Positions 10,961 to 23,083 of a stretch of 64,000 nucleotides of DNA are shown piece by piece. The DNA is from Sisyra terminalis (taxonomy: Eukaryota > Arthropoda > Insecta > Neuroptera > Sisyridae). Numbering within the stretch: the first letter of the stretch is position 1; each line of letters begins with the position of its first letter. The DNA lies in the NCBI GenBank assembly GCA_958496175.1, contig OY292275.1, positions 51,165,701-51,229,700 of the forward strand, read 5' to 3'. A model generated the notes under the pieces. The model had not been told where the DNA came from. It was given only the letters and a program-made list of their open reading frames with translations, and did no database searches. The position numbers and the translations under genes are program-made.

Positions 10961-13430
10961 AGGCTCATTTTTTATTGCAACATCTTTGTTATTTTTCTCT
11001 AATTTTTAATATTTTGATAATTATCAAAATTGAAAATATTTTTCAATATTTACTTCGTTTTTTTGATGCTCTGTGTTTATGCAAATCGAAATATTGTATA
11101 TTAAATCCAAATAATTAATATTCCCAATATAATTCAATTCATTACTAAATACACAGCATTTCCAAATAGTTACGCTTATAATTACCCAATATTATGTTTA
11201 CTAATTTCATTACCATTTTATTTCCAACCAAACCATTCAAAGTCGAACCAAAAAAAAAGCGCAGTAATATTGAATTGCTGCACTATCGTTATTTCAATAA
11301 ACGGGGAGAAATTTTCAAATTACAATTCATTTCGTGAAGAGATCACGTAAAATATTAGAGAGAACTCGAATATCGTTCGTTTTTGCTGCATCGAAGGTAT
11401 TGAATGAGGTGGAGAAATGCATAATTTATTTGAGAGATGTTTGCAACTTTTTTGCTATTTAATTTTCATCGCAATTGTTGGCGATCGTAATTGTAATACG
11501 AAATAGGTCGAATAGTTAAGCTGAAGATTTAAGGGAAGAACGTGTCATTAGCGATGAGCTTTACGGGTGCTTCGAGGGTGATTGCGGGGTGGAAAATGGG
11601 GGTTGGAGGATCTAGTTTACAACACCAAACAATCTTGTGCTTCGTTGAGCATATATAATTTTCTTTTAGAAACGTACGAGCATTGAAAACATCCTTTATA
11701 TACACCTGCCTGGGCTAACCTCGTTGTTTTCCAATTTTCTTCTTTTGCAATTTCGGCGTGAAAAGTCAACGAGATTGCAACGATAGTACGTCTTTGGCTT
11801 GTGTCCCGGAGACGTTTTTGTGGAGAAAACGTACTATTAAATTAATAAATAGTAAAGAAAAAACGTTGACACAGTGAATCTCATTTGAGATATGCTAGAT
11901 GGAGCTTTTTTTCTATTTTTCTTTCCTTTTTTTTTTGGAAAATCTTCTACGTTCTCCGACACGTACAGAACGATCTTTAATAGAAAATCGCAGTGAACAT
12001 TTTGACATAAATACTAACCGCAAAACGCATTCCTCAGATGCCACTTGGAGAAAAGAATCTCTGAATTTGGTTTTCGATATGAACTTTTTCACAGATTTTG
12101 TAATTATTTCCGACCAAGTGTCACTGAGGTATTCGCACATTTGAAAATAAACCGCTGCCGCTATTCCAACTCGGTAGAATCACTCGACCAAATCTGAATT
12201 TTCCACTTAAATATTTCATTCAAATTCGCCTCGCAAAAAAAAAACCCCCGTTGAAATCGTTGCAGCGGAAACATGCAGTGATTCGGGCCTGTTGAATTTG
12301 AATGAGCTTTATGAAATCGGGCGGTGCGAAACAATGCCGTTATTGATGCCACATTTGAGCTTTTAAGACGCTAAGTTTGGAGACGAAGACTTCTTTCTTT
12401 CGAAAGCTTTTTAACTTAGTTGAAAGCGTATTTTTCTGACGAGTGCAATTTCTATTATATTTTTTAATGTGAGTGAAGGGAACTTGGTTGAATAAAGCTA
12501 GACAAGTGAGAGCTTTGCAGCTTTGTTTTCTGAATGGCATGTCACAGAGGAAAATCTTGCCTTTTTGCAACAATGAAATTGCATTTAACTTTGAGTCTCC
12601 TTAAAATTATGCATTAAAATCGACGAAAAATAAACCAACAAACTATAATAAATTACACACCAAAAATTAAGAAAAAAATTCAACTGAAATTCGATCAATA
12701 TCATTACCATATATAATAAAAAAAAAAGTTTCAAACTTTTTTCCTCATTAAATTATTCATTCCATTCCAATTCGCTTTAAGAATTTCATAAGAGAAAAAA
12801 CATTTCTTTTCTCAATAATTCCCAAAGTCTACCTTATTTTTTATTAATAAAGAAAAGGAGCAAAAAAACCATTGGGAAATATGTGCATCATTTACTGTCC
12901 CATCTTTGTTGATCTCACTGCAGATGTAACGGGCAATTCCATTATTCCCCTTGGGAAATTTCTGATATTCACCTACGACATTAACACCATTAAGCAAAGC
13001 GTGATATCAAATGTATTCTGAGTTTCGAAAATGAAACATTCAATTGAATCTGCGTCGAATCGAAACCTTAAAAAGTTCCATTATTCTAAAAGTCTTTTTC
13101 CATTTGGAACCTTTTCCTACAAATTCAGAAAATTTGACAGGATTCTTGGTTATGGAATTTTTTGTGTAAGTTTTTTTAACTAAAACGGTATATTAACCTT
13201 TCCGTGACTTCTCTAGTTAAAAGCTCAAATTCATTCTTAAATGATTATTTAGTTTGGTTCAAATATTATCACAACTAAATTGATTGCAATTAAAAGAAAA
13301 CAAGGGTATGCCTTTGAATTTAGGGGTTTTAAAATCAATTAAAAATCGTAAATATAGAAAATGGCACTTAAACAGTGGAATGAGGGAACAAAGAAGGTAT
13401 GAGATATCATGCTATAAGAGAAAGCATAAC
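10961..13430. other. Intronic DNA without recognised genes or elements
   Basis: AT-rich, mostly unique. The parts near 11340-11840 and 12000-12330 are less AT-rich and free of visible repeats. Reading frames here (11899-12144 +, 11913-12140 -, 12161-12573 -) overlap one another on opposite strands and show no known motif, so none is called. Confidence 0.4.
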
Positions 13431-14590
13431 TTTATTTTTTTTTTCAAATAAATTGCACAATCTGCATAGGGTTGCAATAAGTGCGTTCAATCTATCGACA
13501 ATCACATGTAAGCACTAGTCCCAGTAGATTAGTGCTGTATAAGTACAAAGATTTTTAACAATCAATAGTGTCAATAACAATAATAGTAATTCTTATAGCA
13601 ATAACAACAATCATAAAAACAATTAACAGTAGCAATAACAATAATAATAATAGTCTATAATAACAATATCAATGCTAAAAATAATGTGAAACATTAATAT
13701 AGAAGTAATTTATTAAAATAAGGCTATATAATAAGAAATAATAATTTGGCAATAAATAGTTAATAGGAATATTTGTTTAGTTAGAAAATCTATCAGGCAA
13801 ATCAATTACATTCCATTTTTGTAACCTTCTTATCATCTCACTGTTGTCCAATAAGTTTATTGCGAGATAGTTGGAATGATCGTCTTGTTTTGTCAGGTAT
13901 TTTTTACTAAACCTTTGAATTTCCTCCTTTACAGATGGCATTTCTGTATCTTCATGTATTTTTTTATTGTTTACCATGGAGCACCGATTATTTATCGTAG
14001 GGTCCTTGATTGAAATCTTTGCAGGATTTCAATGTTGGAGTTGGATGCAGTACCCCACAATTGTATCCCATATGTCCATATGGGCTTGAGGATGACCTTG
14101 TACAGAAGAAGTTTGTTTTCTGTTGATAATGGTGCATTAGATGCCATTAGCCAGTACATTTTTTTGTATTTTTTATTTAAATATTCTCGAGTTTTTTTGA
14201 TTGGCACAGCCCATGTAAGTTTTTGATCTAAGTGCATTCCGAGATATTTTACCGTGCTCTTTTGCGGTAGTTCTGTGCCTTCCATTGTAACCGGTGGACA
14301 TATATTTCTGCGCAGTGTAAACATTATGTGTGTAGAATTTGCGTTGTTTATTTTTATTTTCCACTTTTTTGTCCATTTTTCTACTTTGTCCAGATTATTT
14401 TGGAGCTTTAACGAAGCTTCATTGGGTTCATCTGCTGCGGTTACGATGGCTATGTCATCAGCAAATGTTGCCACTAATGCATCTATTGTATTTGGCATAT
14501 CGGCTGTGTAAAGGGAATACAACAGAGGTCCCAGTACGCTACCTTGGCAAACCCTGGCTGTTATTTTTTTGGGAGTCATTACTTCCGATT
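13430..14590 (-). pseudogene. 5'-truncated Jockey-like non-LTR retrotransposon
   Basis: From 14579 downward the - strand encodes the second half of a Jockey-clade reverse transcriptase: QGSVLGPLLYSLYTADMPN, then ATFADDIAIV with the catalytic FADD, then KYLGMHLDQKLTW and LLYKVILKPIWTYGIQLWGT. The same frame continues through a TAA (13990) and a second TAA (13973) into KKIHEDTEMPSVKEEI and IDLPDRFSN, the conserved Jockey C-terminus, ending near 13777. An A/C/T-rich 3' UTR follows, and a run of T at 13432-13444 is the poly(A) tail read from the other strand. Truncated upstream of QGS, as is typical of target-primed insertion. Non-functional. Confidence 0.9.
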
Positions 14591-14618
14591 CGTATTTGAA
14601 ACTTTATTTTTAAAATCC

Positions 14619-14620
<2 letters not shown>

Positions 14621-14654
<34 letters not shown>
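14621..14654. repeat. (TA)n microsatellite
   Basis: About 17 TA/AT dinucleotides beside the 5' truncation point of the Jockey-like copy. Confidence 0.9.
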
Positions 14655-14656
<2 letters not shown>

Positions 14657-15035
14657 AATCAGGCTTCTTTCCAAATAACTTTATTTAACAAATAACAATA
14701 ATTCGTTATATTAAGAATGATCGTAGATTTTTTATGTATCTTTTATAAAAATGAGACTCTTATTAGAAAAATGCACAATTTTGTTAAACCTATAATTGTA
14801 TTACAGTTTTGATCATTCATATCCCACAATTTACTCTCGGGAAATAAAAGACACACTTTTTATAAATTTTGAATTCCGTAAAACGTAATTATGCGATAAC
14901 GGTTAAAAAATACTATTCGTATTTCGTGTACTTTCCTCCTTAGACCGCGGTATTGCCATCCAGCTTGAACTCTCCCCATTATTTCTTCATATTCCTTATA
15001 CCTCTTAGATATAAACATATTTAATTTAAAATAAA

Positions 15036-15296
15036 AACTCAGGTTTTTTAAGACCCCTTAGATGTTTTATTTTACAAATTGGCGGCGTTTCGTTGCTTAT
15101 CGCAACTTTATCAAGTGTCTTGGATCACAAAAACGTTTGAGTTTCAGTCCAAACTCTTCTACTAAATCTAATTTAATCTAAAATTAGATTAGTTTTTGTG
15201 ATCCAAGACTCCTAATGAAGTTGCGATAAGTAACGAAACGCCACCAATTTGGAAAATAAAACATCTAATGCGTCTTAAGAAACCTGAGATTTCTTT
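15036..15296. mobile_element. Hairpin element with decayed hammerhead cores (15.1 kb)
   Basis: Arms CTCAGGTTTTTTAAGAC (15038) and GTCTTAAGAAACCTGAG (to 15289) continue inward through matching ATGTTTTATTTT and AACATCT blocks to TTTTTGTGATCC. Each arm has a hammerhead-like block with a good stem II (GTTGC/GCAAC) and GAAA, but the core is altered: TTGATAA on the - strand (near 15105-15115), CTAATGA on the + strand (15212-15218), and CGCC replaces CGTC in both. Flanking TTTAATTTAAAATAAA (15020-15035) and TTTAATTTCATATAAA (15297-15312), 14/16, could be the target duplication, though such AT-rich matches arise easily. Confidence 0.65.
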
Positions 15297-15649
15297 TTTA
15301 ATTTCATATAAAGCTGAATTCTGAGTTTTATCTTCTAAAATAGACATATTATACCAGCATACATAATATAGAGCAGAACCAACTAATTCGATTATTTGTG
15401 ACCTCTACTGGTAATTTTATTTATTAAATGGTGGGAAGTTTTTATAATTTTGAATTTTTAGGTTTGTAGATTTATTTTGTTATTAATCTCTTCATGTTTT
15501 TGTTTAAGTACATGATCTAAGCTTTAAATTAAAACCTAAATTACTTTGGTTAGATTATATTTAACTTATAAATGACCTTTCATAAGTATACTTTTTTACT
15601 ATTGTATAGTGAAATAGTTTTCTATACTATTTTAATAGTATACGTTCTA

Positions 15650-15835
15650 GATCAGGCCTGTCCAGCAAATTATCCGCGAAAGCTCTTCATCCGGCACGTA
15701 AACTTATTAACTTTTTAGCTGCATCTATATAATATAATTATTGCTTTACCATTAGACATTTCCTTTGACCCGCTGCGGAAATAGAAATCTTAAATCTAGC
15801 CTTCCACAAAACCATGATGGGCACTCTTGTATTAG
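15650..15835. repeat. Possible hAT-type miniature element
   Basis: CAGGCCTGTCCAGC at 15655 and, inverted, CAAGAGTGCCCATC at 15831 resemble the ends of non-autonomous hAT elements, but the match is partial and no clean 8-bp duplication is visible. Confidence 0.25.
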
Positions 15836-16919
15836 TAACTTTAGAACTAACAAAAATCCGTAAATCGAAAACACTTAACCTTCGGTGAAGCTTTCTTACA
15901 TATCCGTTCTATAATATTTTAAATGAATCAAAAGAAGTAAACAATTTCTATTTCTTAAAAAAAATCTACTGAAAATTTCTTCTTAACTTTCTTAAAAATG
16001 TGAATATGAAGCCAATCATCTTTTAAAAATGTTTCGTCGAGAAAATATTTCTCGTAACATCAATGATATTTAATAAAACGATATTTGCTAATATTTGAAG
16101 CTCTCGAGCTGGTTTCTTGGTTTGAATGTCGTTTGCATCGAATTTCTCAAATGCATTACTCAAACATTGCTCTAAATACTTGAAGATTTCATCCATTTTA
16201 ATGGCAACAAACGTACACTAAATCTGTACCGAATGCCTTTTGTGCATTTCGAGGAAACCCTGAGTGCGAAAATCGCTAACATTTCCAACCTGTCTACTTC
16301 AGACACAGTACAAATTGGCTCACATAAATGGCAATATTAGCCTCAAACGTTCCCATTTCCAATTTAATAATATTGTCATATCGTATTTGTTGTTTCCATA
16401 CTTTTTACTTTATGTTAATTTTATTGTCATCATTTTTTGCAATATCTTGTTATATCTAATGTTATCTCTAATGTGACTTTTGTTGAATTTAACACGCGCT
16501 ATAATTTGTAATAAAATTCGCGTCAAATTCGAGACGAGCATGAATATAAATTTTTAGTGGCTTTGGAAAGACAGAAAGTAGACCGCGGAAATATTTTACG
16601 AGCAGAATTTGATAGTTTATCATCTTCATGTCTGTTAAACGGGTCTCTATGGCGTTCATGTCAAAGTTCAACGGCGTCTTTAGCATTGTTTTAAACTCCC
16701 TTTGTCTTTTCAATTTCAATAAACGCCTATTGGACTTGGACACTGAAATTGTACTTCAAACTCTTCTTTACTGCTTAATAATGTACAAAAATTTGTTATA
16801 TTTTAACTATTTAATAGAAATATACTAGCAGTGATAGATTTAAACCTAAACCCGTGAGTCCGGACCTAGGACGGCGCGATCTTATGGGTAGTAAAATTTT
16901 CGAAATGTTAACATTTTAG

Positions 16920-18055
16920 AGGCGAAATAATGTATTAGCAATTCAAATTTAAACATTGATTTGAACTAATTTTACTATGAATGTATGAAACATCTTCAAT
17001 AAAATATTTATTTTATGGAAGTCTTAATTAATGGTAATTTTTTAGGAACCGTGAAACTTCTTGCTAAATTCGATCCTTTGAAATACCCAATACTCGACAC
17101 AACTGACAAATGGTAAAAATCGGTCATTTATTCAATTAAGGGGGTATTCTGCTCTAGAAATTTGAAAAAATCAAAAAAAATTTTTTTTCATAATCCGCTA
17201 GTTTAGATATTCAAAAATATCCTCCTAAAAAGATTTTTCAAAATTCAAATTATTTCCGAAGTTATAGCGGTTTTGTATGAAGCTGGGATGGCTGATTAAG
17301 AGAATGTAAGTAATACATAAGTACTATTCTATCAATTACGCTGCCTGAAACTTAACGTAAAACTTTAAACGCGTTTTTCTCGAAACTGTCTTTTTCAAAA
17401 CGATACCCACGATTTCTCAGGTTCTACTGAACCGATTTACCTGAAATTTTTAGAGAGTCTTCTTTTTAGACTTGTCTGTGCCTGGAACTATCCCCATCCC
17501 CAAATTTTGATTTTTACTATTTTTAAAAAATTCGAAACAGTCAAAAAAAGTGGTACAAAAATTGTTTTTTTTTCAGGCAGTCGCCATTTCGTAAAAAATT
17601 TTTTTTCATACTTTTCCGTAGTTCCAGACATTGCGACATTATTCTAGATAAATAATCTTTTTTTTTTTTTTTGGGGTCAGATTACTAGGAGGGTTGAAAT
17701 CATGGATATGGTCACGTGCCAATTTTTTGAGACCCCTCACTTCATCAGCTGCTAATTTTTGAAATTTTTAACTTTTTTTATTTTTTTCTGTATTCTTGAA
17801 ATGTTAATAAATAACTGATAAAAAAATGGATGGTAAAAATATTAATTGGCTATTTTTATGACACTTCAAACATTACCTGAAATTCATGCCTCTAGACTAG
17901 AATACTCCCTTAAATTTAAATGACTATTGAACCCATAGCGACAATCATTCAGTTCAAATTTGAGACAATAATTGTATTTCATTCATACGTATGTGTTTAT
18001 AATATTTGTTCTCAGTCTTTGCCGACATATATGCATACATATTACATACGTTTGC
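16920..18055 (+). repeat. Diverged segment duplicated at 18525-18770
   Basis: Blocks shared in order with 18525-18770: CCGTGAAACTTC/CAGTAACTTTCC; ACACAACTGACAAATGG / ACACAACTGAGAAATGG; TTCAAATTTGA; ATACGTATGTG/ATGAATGTAT; GTCTTTGCCG; ACATACGTTTGC. The left copy is interrupted by the piggyBac-like element at 17140-17909; the right copy lacks it. The final part of both (17960-18055, 18690-18760) matches the tail of the SINE at 34637, reversed. Confidence 0.6.
17140..17909. mobile_element. piggyBac-like non-autonomous element with TTAA duplication
   Basis: Ends GGGGGTATTCTGCTCTAGA and TCTAGACTAGAATACTCCC are inverted repeats, each bounded by TTAA (17136-17139 and 17910-17913), the target always used by piggyBac-type transposases. 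770 bp, no transposase frame. The related segment at 18525-18770 preserves an uninterrupted site. Confidence 0.8.
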
Positions 18056-19761
18056 CTATTATTATTATGGAGTTTAAAAGCATTTAAAAGACAGATATTC
18101 TTTGGAAATTATTCATTGCAATAATTAAAATACTTTAAGCAAAATCGATTGATACATTATATAACATTGTATGTTTCTATATTTGAATTAAAAATTAGTT
18201 TCAATACATAGATATAAATGGGTAAATAAAATGTTCAATTACTATTGTATTAATTTAACTTTTTGGACTTTGCTATTTAGGATTGTTAATACATATCTGT
18301 ACATGATACTTAAAGGTAACACTCTACTTCTATATGGTAAATGTTTTCGAACATATGACCCGTGTTATATTGATAATCGGTTAATTCATATAAAATGCAA
18401 TATACATTTTGTATAAGTAACCAAATGTTAACATACTACCATATATATATATAGAATATATAAACAGTCAACTGTGTATACATTCAGTATTTATATATAA
18501 ATAGCCAAATTAATCTTTTATTTGAAACCCAGTAACTTTCCATGAAATATTGACAACCCAGCACTAACACAACTGAGAAATGGCTGAAATTAGCTATTCA
18601 ATGAAATCGAAATGGCAGTTGAAACTAATGACATGATAGTTCAAATTTGATATAATAATTATTACATTCTTATTCTACTCAGATGAATGTATTTACAACT
18701 TTATATTCTTTGTCCTTGTCTTTGCCGTAACACATACGTTTGCTTATTATGTATTTTGATATTGAAGGCAAGTTTTGTTTAAAGTTGTGTACCACAAACT
18801 ACTTATAACTGGTGTGCCAGTTTTGGCATTACCGAAAGAGGCTACGGTAGTGGATTGAAAACATCTTTTAAAGTATACCAAAGAAGTATAACTTCTCATG
18901 TGTGTACATAAGTACACACACCCTATTTTGTTAGAACATTTATAGTCTTATGCAAACCCTGGTAGTCGAAATACGACATATTTATTTAAATCATTACAGT
19001 ATCCTGACAATTTAGGCGATACCTTAATTGATGAATATATTCACAAATATTATCTATTTAAAGATTCAGTACAAAATAATGACGATATTCGCTTCGAACA
19101 AAATATATAGAAATATACATTGCATTCACGGTATCTTTGAAATATGTACCCTTAAATTGACATTACTTTGCGTATTTTTTTTTTGTCCAAACGACTAATT
19201 GTTTAAGAAAAAGAAATTTTTTCCACTATGGCAGGGATAAAAAGCTACTAGCGTGTAGCTATTGACCACAATAGACTTAATGCCCTGGCTTTATTATCTA
19301 TTGAAACTTAGTGCAAAAAATCGAATACGATGATATAATCAATATTTTTGCGTAAAGCAAAGCTCGGGAGAGATAGTTATTACCTAAAGTAAAGTTTGGA
19401 AAAGGCTTCAAATTGTATTAAGCTTTGAAAAAAAATATTGGAATTAATAAGCTTTATTTATATGAGTACCTATATGTATTACATGTTTTTTCATAAGAAG
19501 TTTTGTGGAAAGTTTTAAAAATTATAATAATTCATAACTTAAGTATTTGATTTGAAAATAAGAAGTTTTATCTTGATAACCTACTTGTTACGGAGCAAAA
19601 AGGGCAAAATATTGAATCGGGGCCTATGGCGGTTTCGGTTTTAAATCCACCACTGCATACTAATTGTTCTTAGTTGTAAAATATTATGATTAACTAAGAA
19701 GACAATTCAGGTTGTTTAAGATCGGTTTTTTTATTTAATATTTTTTAATATTCAAATTCGC

Positions 19762-19796
19762 TACGTTTCGTTACGTATCGTGACTTCATCAGGCTT
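19762..19796 (-). ncRNA. Hammerhead ribozyme core
   Basis: - strand: CTGATGA (19786-19792), stem II GTCACG-ATA-CGTAAC with one C-A mismatch, GAAA (19766-19769), CGTA. GTA is an allowed cleavage triplet (U followed by A, C or U). The + strand partner at 20236-20262 has TTGATGA, losing the essential first C. Confidence 0.55.
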
Positions 19797-20475
19797 CTTG
19801 AATCAAAAAAAATATAACATTTTCAATTTAAATTAAAAAAAAAATGTTATTATTTTATTATATCCTTGTAAGGATTAAAAGGATAAGGTTTAAAATATAA
19901 CTATTAATACTATTTAATTTTGGCACAACGTTTCGTTATGTTTTTAGCTTCGCCAGATACTAGAAGAAAAAGGACAAAACAATAACATTAGCTATGTCAA
20001 TGTTAATCTAATGTCCAAACTTGTTTTTGTTTACCTCAATTATTAAATACTTTTGTTAATCATAGTAGATGATAAACTTCAGCTCTCAGCTTTTATTAAA
20101 TAAGAAGACAATTCAGGTTGTTTAAGATCGGTTTTTTTATTTAATTTTTGTAATATTCAAACTAGCTAAATTAGCAAAATTAATATTTTATTGTATTTAA
20201 ATTGAAAATATTATATTTTTTGTGATTCAAGAAGCTTGATGAAGTCACGATACGTCACGAAACGTAGCTAATTTGAATATTAAATAAAAAAACCAATCTA
20301 CCAATCTTAAACAACCTGAAATGTCTTCTTATTTAATAAAAGCTGAGACCTAAAGTTTATCATCTACTATGACTAACTATAGTATTTAATAATTGAGGTT
20401 AACAAAAACAAGTTGGGACATTACATTAACATTGACATAGCTAATGTTATTGTTTTGTCCTTTTTCTTCTAGTAT

Positions 20476-20510
20476 CTGAAGAAGTTAGCGAACCTAGCGA
20501 AACGTTGTAC
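20476..20510 (+). ncRNA. Hammerhead-like ribozyme core
   Basis: CTGAAGA (20476-20482; the variable position is A, allowed), stem II GTTAG/CTAGC including a G-U pair, loop CGAAC, GAAA (20499-20502), CGTT with possible cleavage after 20506. The - strand partner (19926-19960) has CTGGCGA and is probably inactive. Confidence 0.5.
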
Positions 20511-20575
20511 AAAAATTAAATAGTATTAATAGTTATATTTTAAACCTTATCCTTTTAATAATTATAAGGGTATAA

Positions 20576-22504
20576 ATAATAATGTGAATTATCTAAACTT
20601 TACTTTCAAAGTAGGAATTAAATTGAACATTGAATATTGCTGATTTAATATTATTTTTGAAAAGCAGGCGATATTATAAGTACCAGCTATTTTGGTTGTT
20701 AAAAGTAGTTCGTTAAAATACGTTTATTAACCCGTATTTGTTGAAACTTTTATTTATCTCTTTGTGAAAATCAACCCTTATTATTCTGATCGCTAATGTT
20801 AAAAGCATTCTTTTATCTCCATTTTTTACGTTTTTCAAATTAAACAACAAAAACACATTTTCTATCCTATTACTCATTCGATTGCACGTTTCTCTGTCTC
20901 AATTCAAGATTTATTCAAATGCAAAAGATTTCCATTTATCTTTGCGCTCACGAAACCGATATCGTGTTGTTACGCATAAAAGCTTCGAATCAGATATTGC
21001 AAGAAAAATATGGAAAAAAAAATATTGACTTTCAATCATCTTCTTTCGCGCTGTATTGAATAATATCGACGATGGATGACTAGGTTTTATTGTATAAATG
21101 TATATATAGATATGGCGCTTGTCTTTAACGAAGGTTTTGCAGCTTTTCGGAGATCGTAACCCAGAACTTGGAAAATTGTGATTTGACAGCGCTATCTTCG
21201 TGAGGGCGCGAGATGGAAGCTCGAAGCTTTCGAGGAAAAGCGATCGAGTCGAGTGAGTCAGTTCTGCTTTGATAACTTGTAGATATGAATAAATTTTCCG
21301 CCGAATAACTTTTTGATATAGTTTGAAATCATGGGACTTCTGCATGGTTATCGAATTGAACTGGGAACTTTGAGTTTAATGGAGGAAAGTTTACATTTTG
21401 AAATTAGCTTTTTACTGTTTAAAAACTAAACCATTATTTTTTAATATGGTTTCACCTCTGTAATTATGGAAATCTATTATGAAAAATAAAAGTTTCATTG
21501 CCAATTCGAATGAAAAGCTAAAGTTTAAAATTCGCTCCCTGGAATGTACCGTAATATTTTACTGCATTTACTGGATTTCAAACACAGTTTTGCCAACTTT
21601 GTTGTAAAAAGATCACCTTTTGTACCTATTGGATCAAACTATAAAGAAGAATCCCTATGACAAACAAATTATCATTACCATACTAATTCCTTTTCCACAA
21701 AAAGCTTATTATTTTCCAAAGCCAAAACCGTACCCAAACTCCATATTCTAGTTCTATTCTTTCCTTGTTTAAGTCTAAAAGCACTTCATTTATTGCCTTT
21801 TTAATCTAAAATTGTTTCAAGACAATATTGTTTTTGTCAAAGCAATGCCCGATTAACGATTTTCTTCACTTCGTTTTGAAATTGTTGAAAAATTCATAAA
21901 TCTAACGGAGAAAAAAACGACTACAAATTGTTTGCTTGAACTTAACATCTTAAACATTGAAAGAAGGAAAATTTATAACGCTCAAAAAGAACGTTATCCT
22001 CGATAAAATCAGTGAAGCGAATTTTACAATCGCCACAAACGATTATTACGAACCGTATTTTCCTAGCAACTTTTCCTCAAAAAAAAAAGAGTGAAAAAAG
22101 TTGGAATTATTTAAAAATATAAATTCGATGAAAGAGTCAAACTACCGATATATTTTACGTATATTATTATATTTCCTTTTTTATCTGAGCTAATATAAAG
22201 AATAAGGGAATTTACTTAAAGTTAAGATTTAAATATTCTACTGCTCTTAGTCTATCGAAATCAACCTATCATTGAAAAGTTGCATATAAATTTAAAACAA
22301 TTTTTTAGTAAAAAACTTATAACTTTGTTAAAAAGTTTTCTTAATCACTGTTAAAAATTACGAATTACTAACAAATTAAGAATTACATATAAGATTACTT
22401 AAGCAATAAAATACTTTTTTCTTGTTTTTACTGAATAAAATTGTAAATAAATTTGTTTTATTCTATTATTCAATGAGGTTAAATACTTATAGTTATTATA
22501 ACAG
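20576..22504. other. Intronic DNA without recognised elements
   Basis: No repeat or exon seen. The 144-codon - strand frame at 20911-21345 lies in a less AT-rich, unique block but has no known motif and contains a TATATA-encoded Ile/Tyr run, so it is not called a gene. Confidence 0.4.
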
Positions 22505-22690
22505 AGGGTCCGGAAAGTAATGTCGTTTTTAACATAAAATAAAAGCGTTTGAAAGGAATTTTAATTTTAAATTAATGAGAAAATCACTCTCAATATTATC
22601 AACCTTTTGATATCTGGTTTGCAAATTTTAATGTCATATCAGTAAAAAGCTCTTTATTATTAAGAAAAATATCTGAAAATCATAGTTTGA
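22505..22690 (+). mobile_element. Mariner-type terminal fragment
   Basis: AGGGTCCGGAAAGTAATGTCG resembles a mariner 5' inverted repeat (compare TTAGGTGTACCGGAAAATAAT of the copies at 6742 and 55447), followed by similar AT-rich DNA. No opposite end or transposase found. Confidence 0.4.
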
Positions 22691-22813
22691 TTATCATTTT
22701 ATGATATAGTATAGAATATAGATACGTCAATCGTATGTGGTGAGCTCAAGGCAATTCCATACAGTTTCATTGAATAAAATTCGGATATTATTATACATGT
22801 ATCGTAATGTAAT

Positions 22814-22873
22814 AAGCATGTGAGCCCCTGGAAGCAAAAAATTCAAAAACACTTCTATTAAAGACCATCCTAA
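22814..22873 (+). repeat. Solo end fragment of foldback family 2
   Basis: AGCATGTGAGCCCCTGGAAG and the following 40 bases match the right end of 9801-10640 (AGCATTTGAGCCCCTGGGAG, then AATTCAAAAACAC and CTATTAA), without the rest of the element. It directly precedes the palindrome at 22886. Confidence 0.7.
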
Positions 22874-22885
22874 TATATATGTATA

Positions 22886-23083
22886 TGTTACGGGTAAAGT
22901 TAGATTGATGAATAAACCTAGGTTTACCCAGGTAAATGGGTGGAACGCGCTTTACCAGGGTAAAGCGCGAAATATGTCCAATTTCAGTTATATTTCGCAC
23001 TTTACCCATGTTTCTTGAGTAATCCGTAGTTTACCCGAGTAAACCTAGGTTTACTCGTCAATCTAACTTTACCCGTAACATAT
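22886..23083. mobile_element. Palindromic miniature element (GTTACGGGTAAAG ends)
   Basis: Ends GTTACGGGTAAAGTTAGATTG and its exact complement CAATCTAACTTTACCCGTAAC. Inner AACCTAGGTTTAC palindromes occur in both arms, and the core contains the stem CGCGCTTTACC/GGTAAAGCGCG. The whole 198 bp can fold into one rod. Flanks are ATAT on both sides. Non-coding; superfamily not assigned. Confidence 0.75.

Larger units (their letters stand above)
19697..20575. mobile_element. Composite nested hairpin elements with four hammerhead-like cores
   Basis: Outer palindrome E: left arm about 19864-20098, right arm about 20338-20572 (AAGGATAAGGTTTAAAATAT inverted to ATATTTTAAACCTTATCCTT). Inside its centre is an inverted pair of a second unit D: GAAGACAATTCAGGTTGTTT at 20103 and its complement at 20300-20330. 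Another copy of D precedes E at 19697-19835. Hammerhead-like blocks: 19762-19796 (-), 20235-20270 (+), 19926-19960 (-), 20476-20510 (+). Such piled-up inverted partial copies are typical of Penelope-like insertions. No reverse transcriptase frame. Confidence 0.7.

Noticed and set aside
13540..13690. CAATAA-rich tract as a separate satellite or CRISPR-like array
   Set aside because: No fixed unit length or spacer structure; it is the 3' UTR of the Jockey-like copy.
20911..21345. 144-codon - strand protein
   Set aside because: No recognisable motif, low-complexity Ile/Tyr run, no splice or expression signal.
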